From an uncultured Bacteroidales bacterium (GTDB lineage Bacteria; Bacteroidota; Bacteroidia; Bacteroidales; UBA932), in assembly GCA_937901105.1 (NCBI GenBank), contig CALCHD010000214.1:1-5509 (forward strand): DNA of 5,509 nt, given 5' to 3'. Numbering within the stretch: the first letter of the stretch is position 1; every line of letters starts with the position of its first letter. Shown piece after piece: positions 5,262 through 5,509 of this stretch. The translations under genes were made by a program, and so were the position numbers. The notes beneath the pieces are model-generated. The model saw only the letters and a program-made list of their open reading frames with translations. It was not told the DNA's origin and ran no database searches.

Positions 5262-5509
5262 ATTCCACACTCTTGAGGAACTAAATATGGAGTTAAACTT
5301 AAATCTTCTACTTCATAGATTCCTTTTACAGCACCTGCTTTTCGATCTGGGTATGTTTCTCCCGATAATCCTTGATATACATATTTATCTGCAAGTGTAG
5401 GCATAATAAAGCGAAGTCCAAAAACTGGTAATTCAGGCAATCCATTTGCACCCACATAATGAACTTTCACAATAATATTTCCCGCTTCGTTCACTGTATA
5501 TGTAACTGA
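5243..5509 (-). CDS. Beta-galactosidase LacM/LacZ C-terminal domain fragment, cut at both ends
   Basis: The fragment matches the small-chain (Bgal_small) domain of GH2 beta-galactosidases. It reads IIVKVHYVGANG, then LPELPVFGLRFIMPTLADKY, then GLSGETYPDRKAGAVKGIYE, then TPYLVPQECGMRMDTEW. This wording is typical of the LacM subunit of lactobacilli and of related LacZ proteins of Firmicutes; E. coli LacZ has the related block GLGPQENYPDR. The frame is open through the window end at 5509, so the N-terminal side lies outside. The C-terminal side is lost at the join at 5261-5243, where the dipeptidase sequence takes over in another frame. Glutamates are GAA in five of six codons before the shared bases, and leucine is often TTA, unlike the other genes here. 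It therefore probably comes from a different, A+T-richer organism. A separate LacM subunit and the C-terminus of a full-length LacZ cannot be told apart from this piece. Confidence 0.88.

Overview
The window is a stretch of bacterial DNA whose main content is a ribosomal-protein operon read entirely on the minus strand (transcription runs from high to low coordinates). Gene order in the direction of transcription is rplP (L16), rpmC (L29), rpsQ (S17), rplN (L14), rplX (L24), rplE (L5), rpsN (S14), rpsH (S8), rplF (L6), rplR (L18) and rpsE (S5, cut by the window start). This is the canonical end of the S10 operon running into the spc operon. The L24, L16 and S14 sequences and a promoter of the TAnnTTTG type point to Bacteroidota, most likely Bacteroidales. 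The genes are tightly packed (1-nt overlap to 28-nt gaps), except for a 124-nt gap between rpsN and rpsH that holds two strong RNA hairpins.

Upstream of rplP the expected rpsC (S3) is absent. In its place is a 252-nt intergenic region. In transcription order it holds an intrinsic terminator (4559-4512) serving an upstream gene, an AT-rich stretch, a Bacteroidota-type promoter (4431-4402) and a short leader to the rplP start at 4337. rplP itself carries a 1-nt deletion in a G run (4283-4285) that breaks its reading frame after residue 18. In an otherwise intact essential gene this is most simply a sequencing or consensus error.

Upstream of the terminator is the C-terminal two-thirds of an M19 (renal/membrane dipeptidase family) peptidase, 4590-5261. 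Its N-terminal part is missing. From about 5243 to the window end the sequence encodes instead, in another frame, a fragment of a LacM/LacZ-type beta-galactosidase with Firmicutes-like sequence. Both protein similarities run through the same 19 bases (5243-5261) and each stops making sense just beyond them. Glutamate codons change from almost only GAG (dipeptidase and ribosomal genes) to almost only GAA (beta-galactosidase part). This looks like a chimeric join of two genomes through a short shared sequence, not a biological gene fusion.

Functionally, the eleven ribosomal genes would supply both subunits in coordinated amounts. The dipeptidase and beta-galactosidase fragments have no functional link to them. 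I found no mobile element, CRISPR array, tRNA, rRNA or new defence or metabolic system. The points worth a second look are the chimeric junction, the rplP frameshift, the missing rpsC, and the paired hairpins between rpsN and rpsH.
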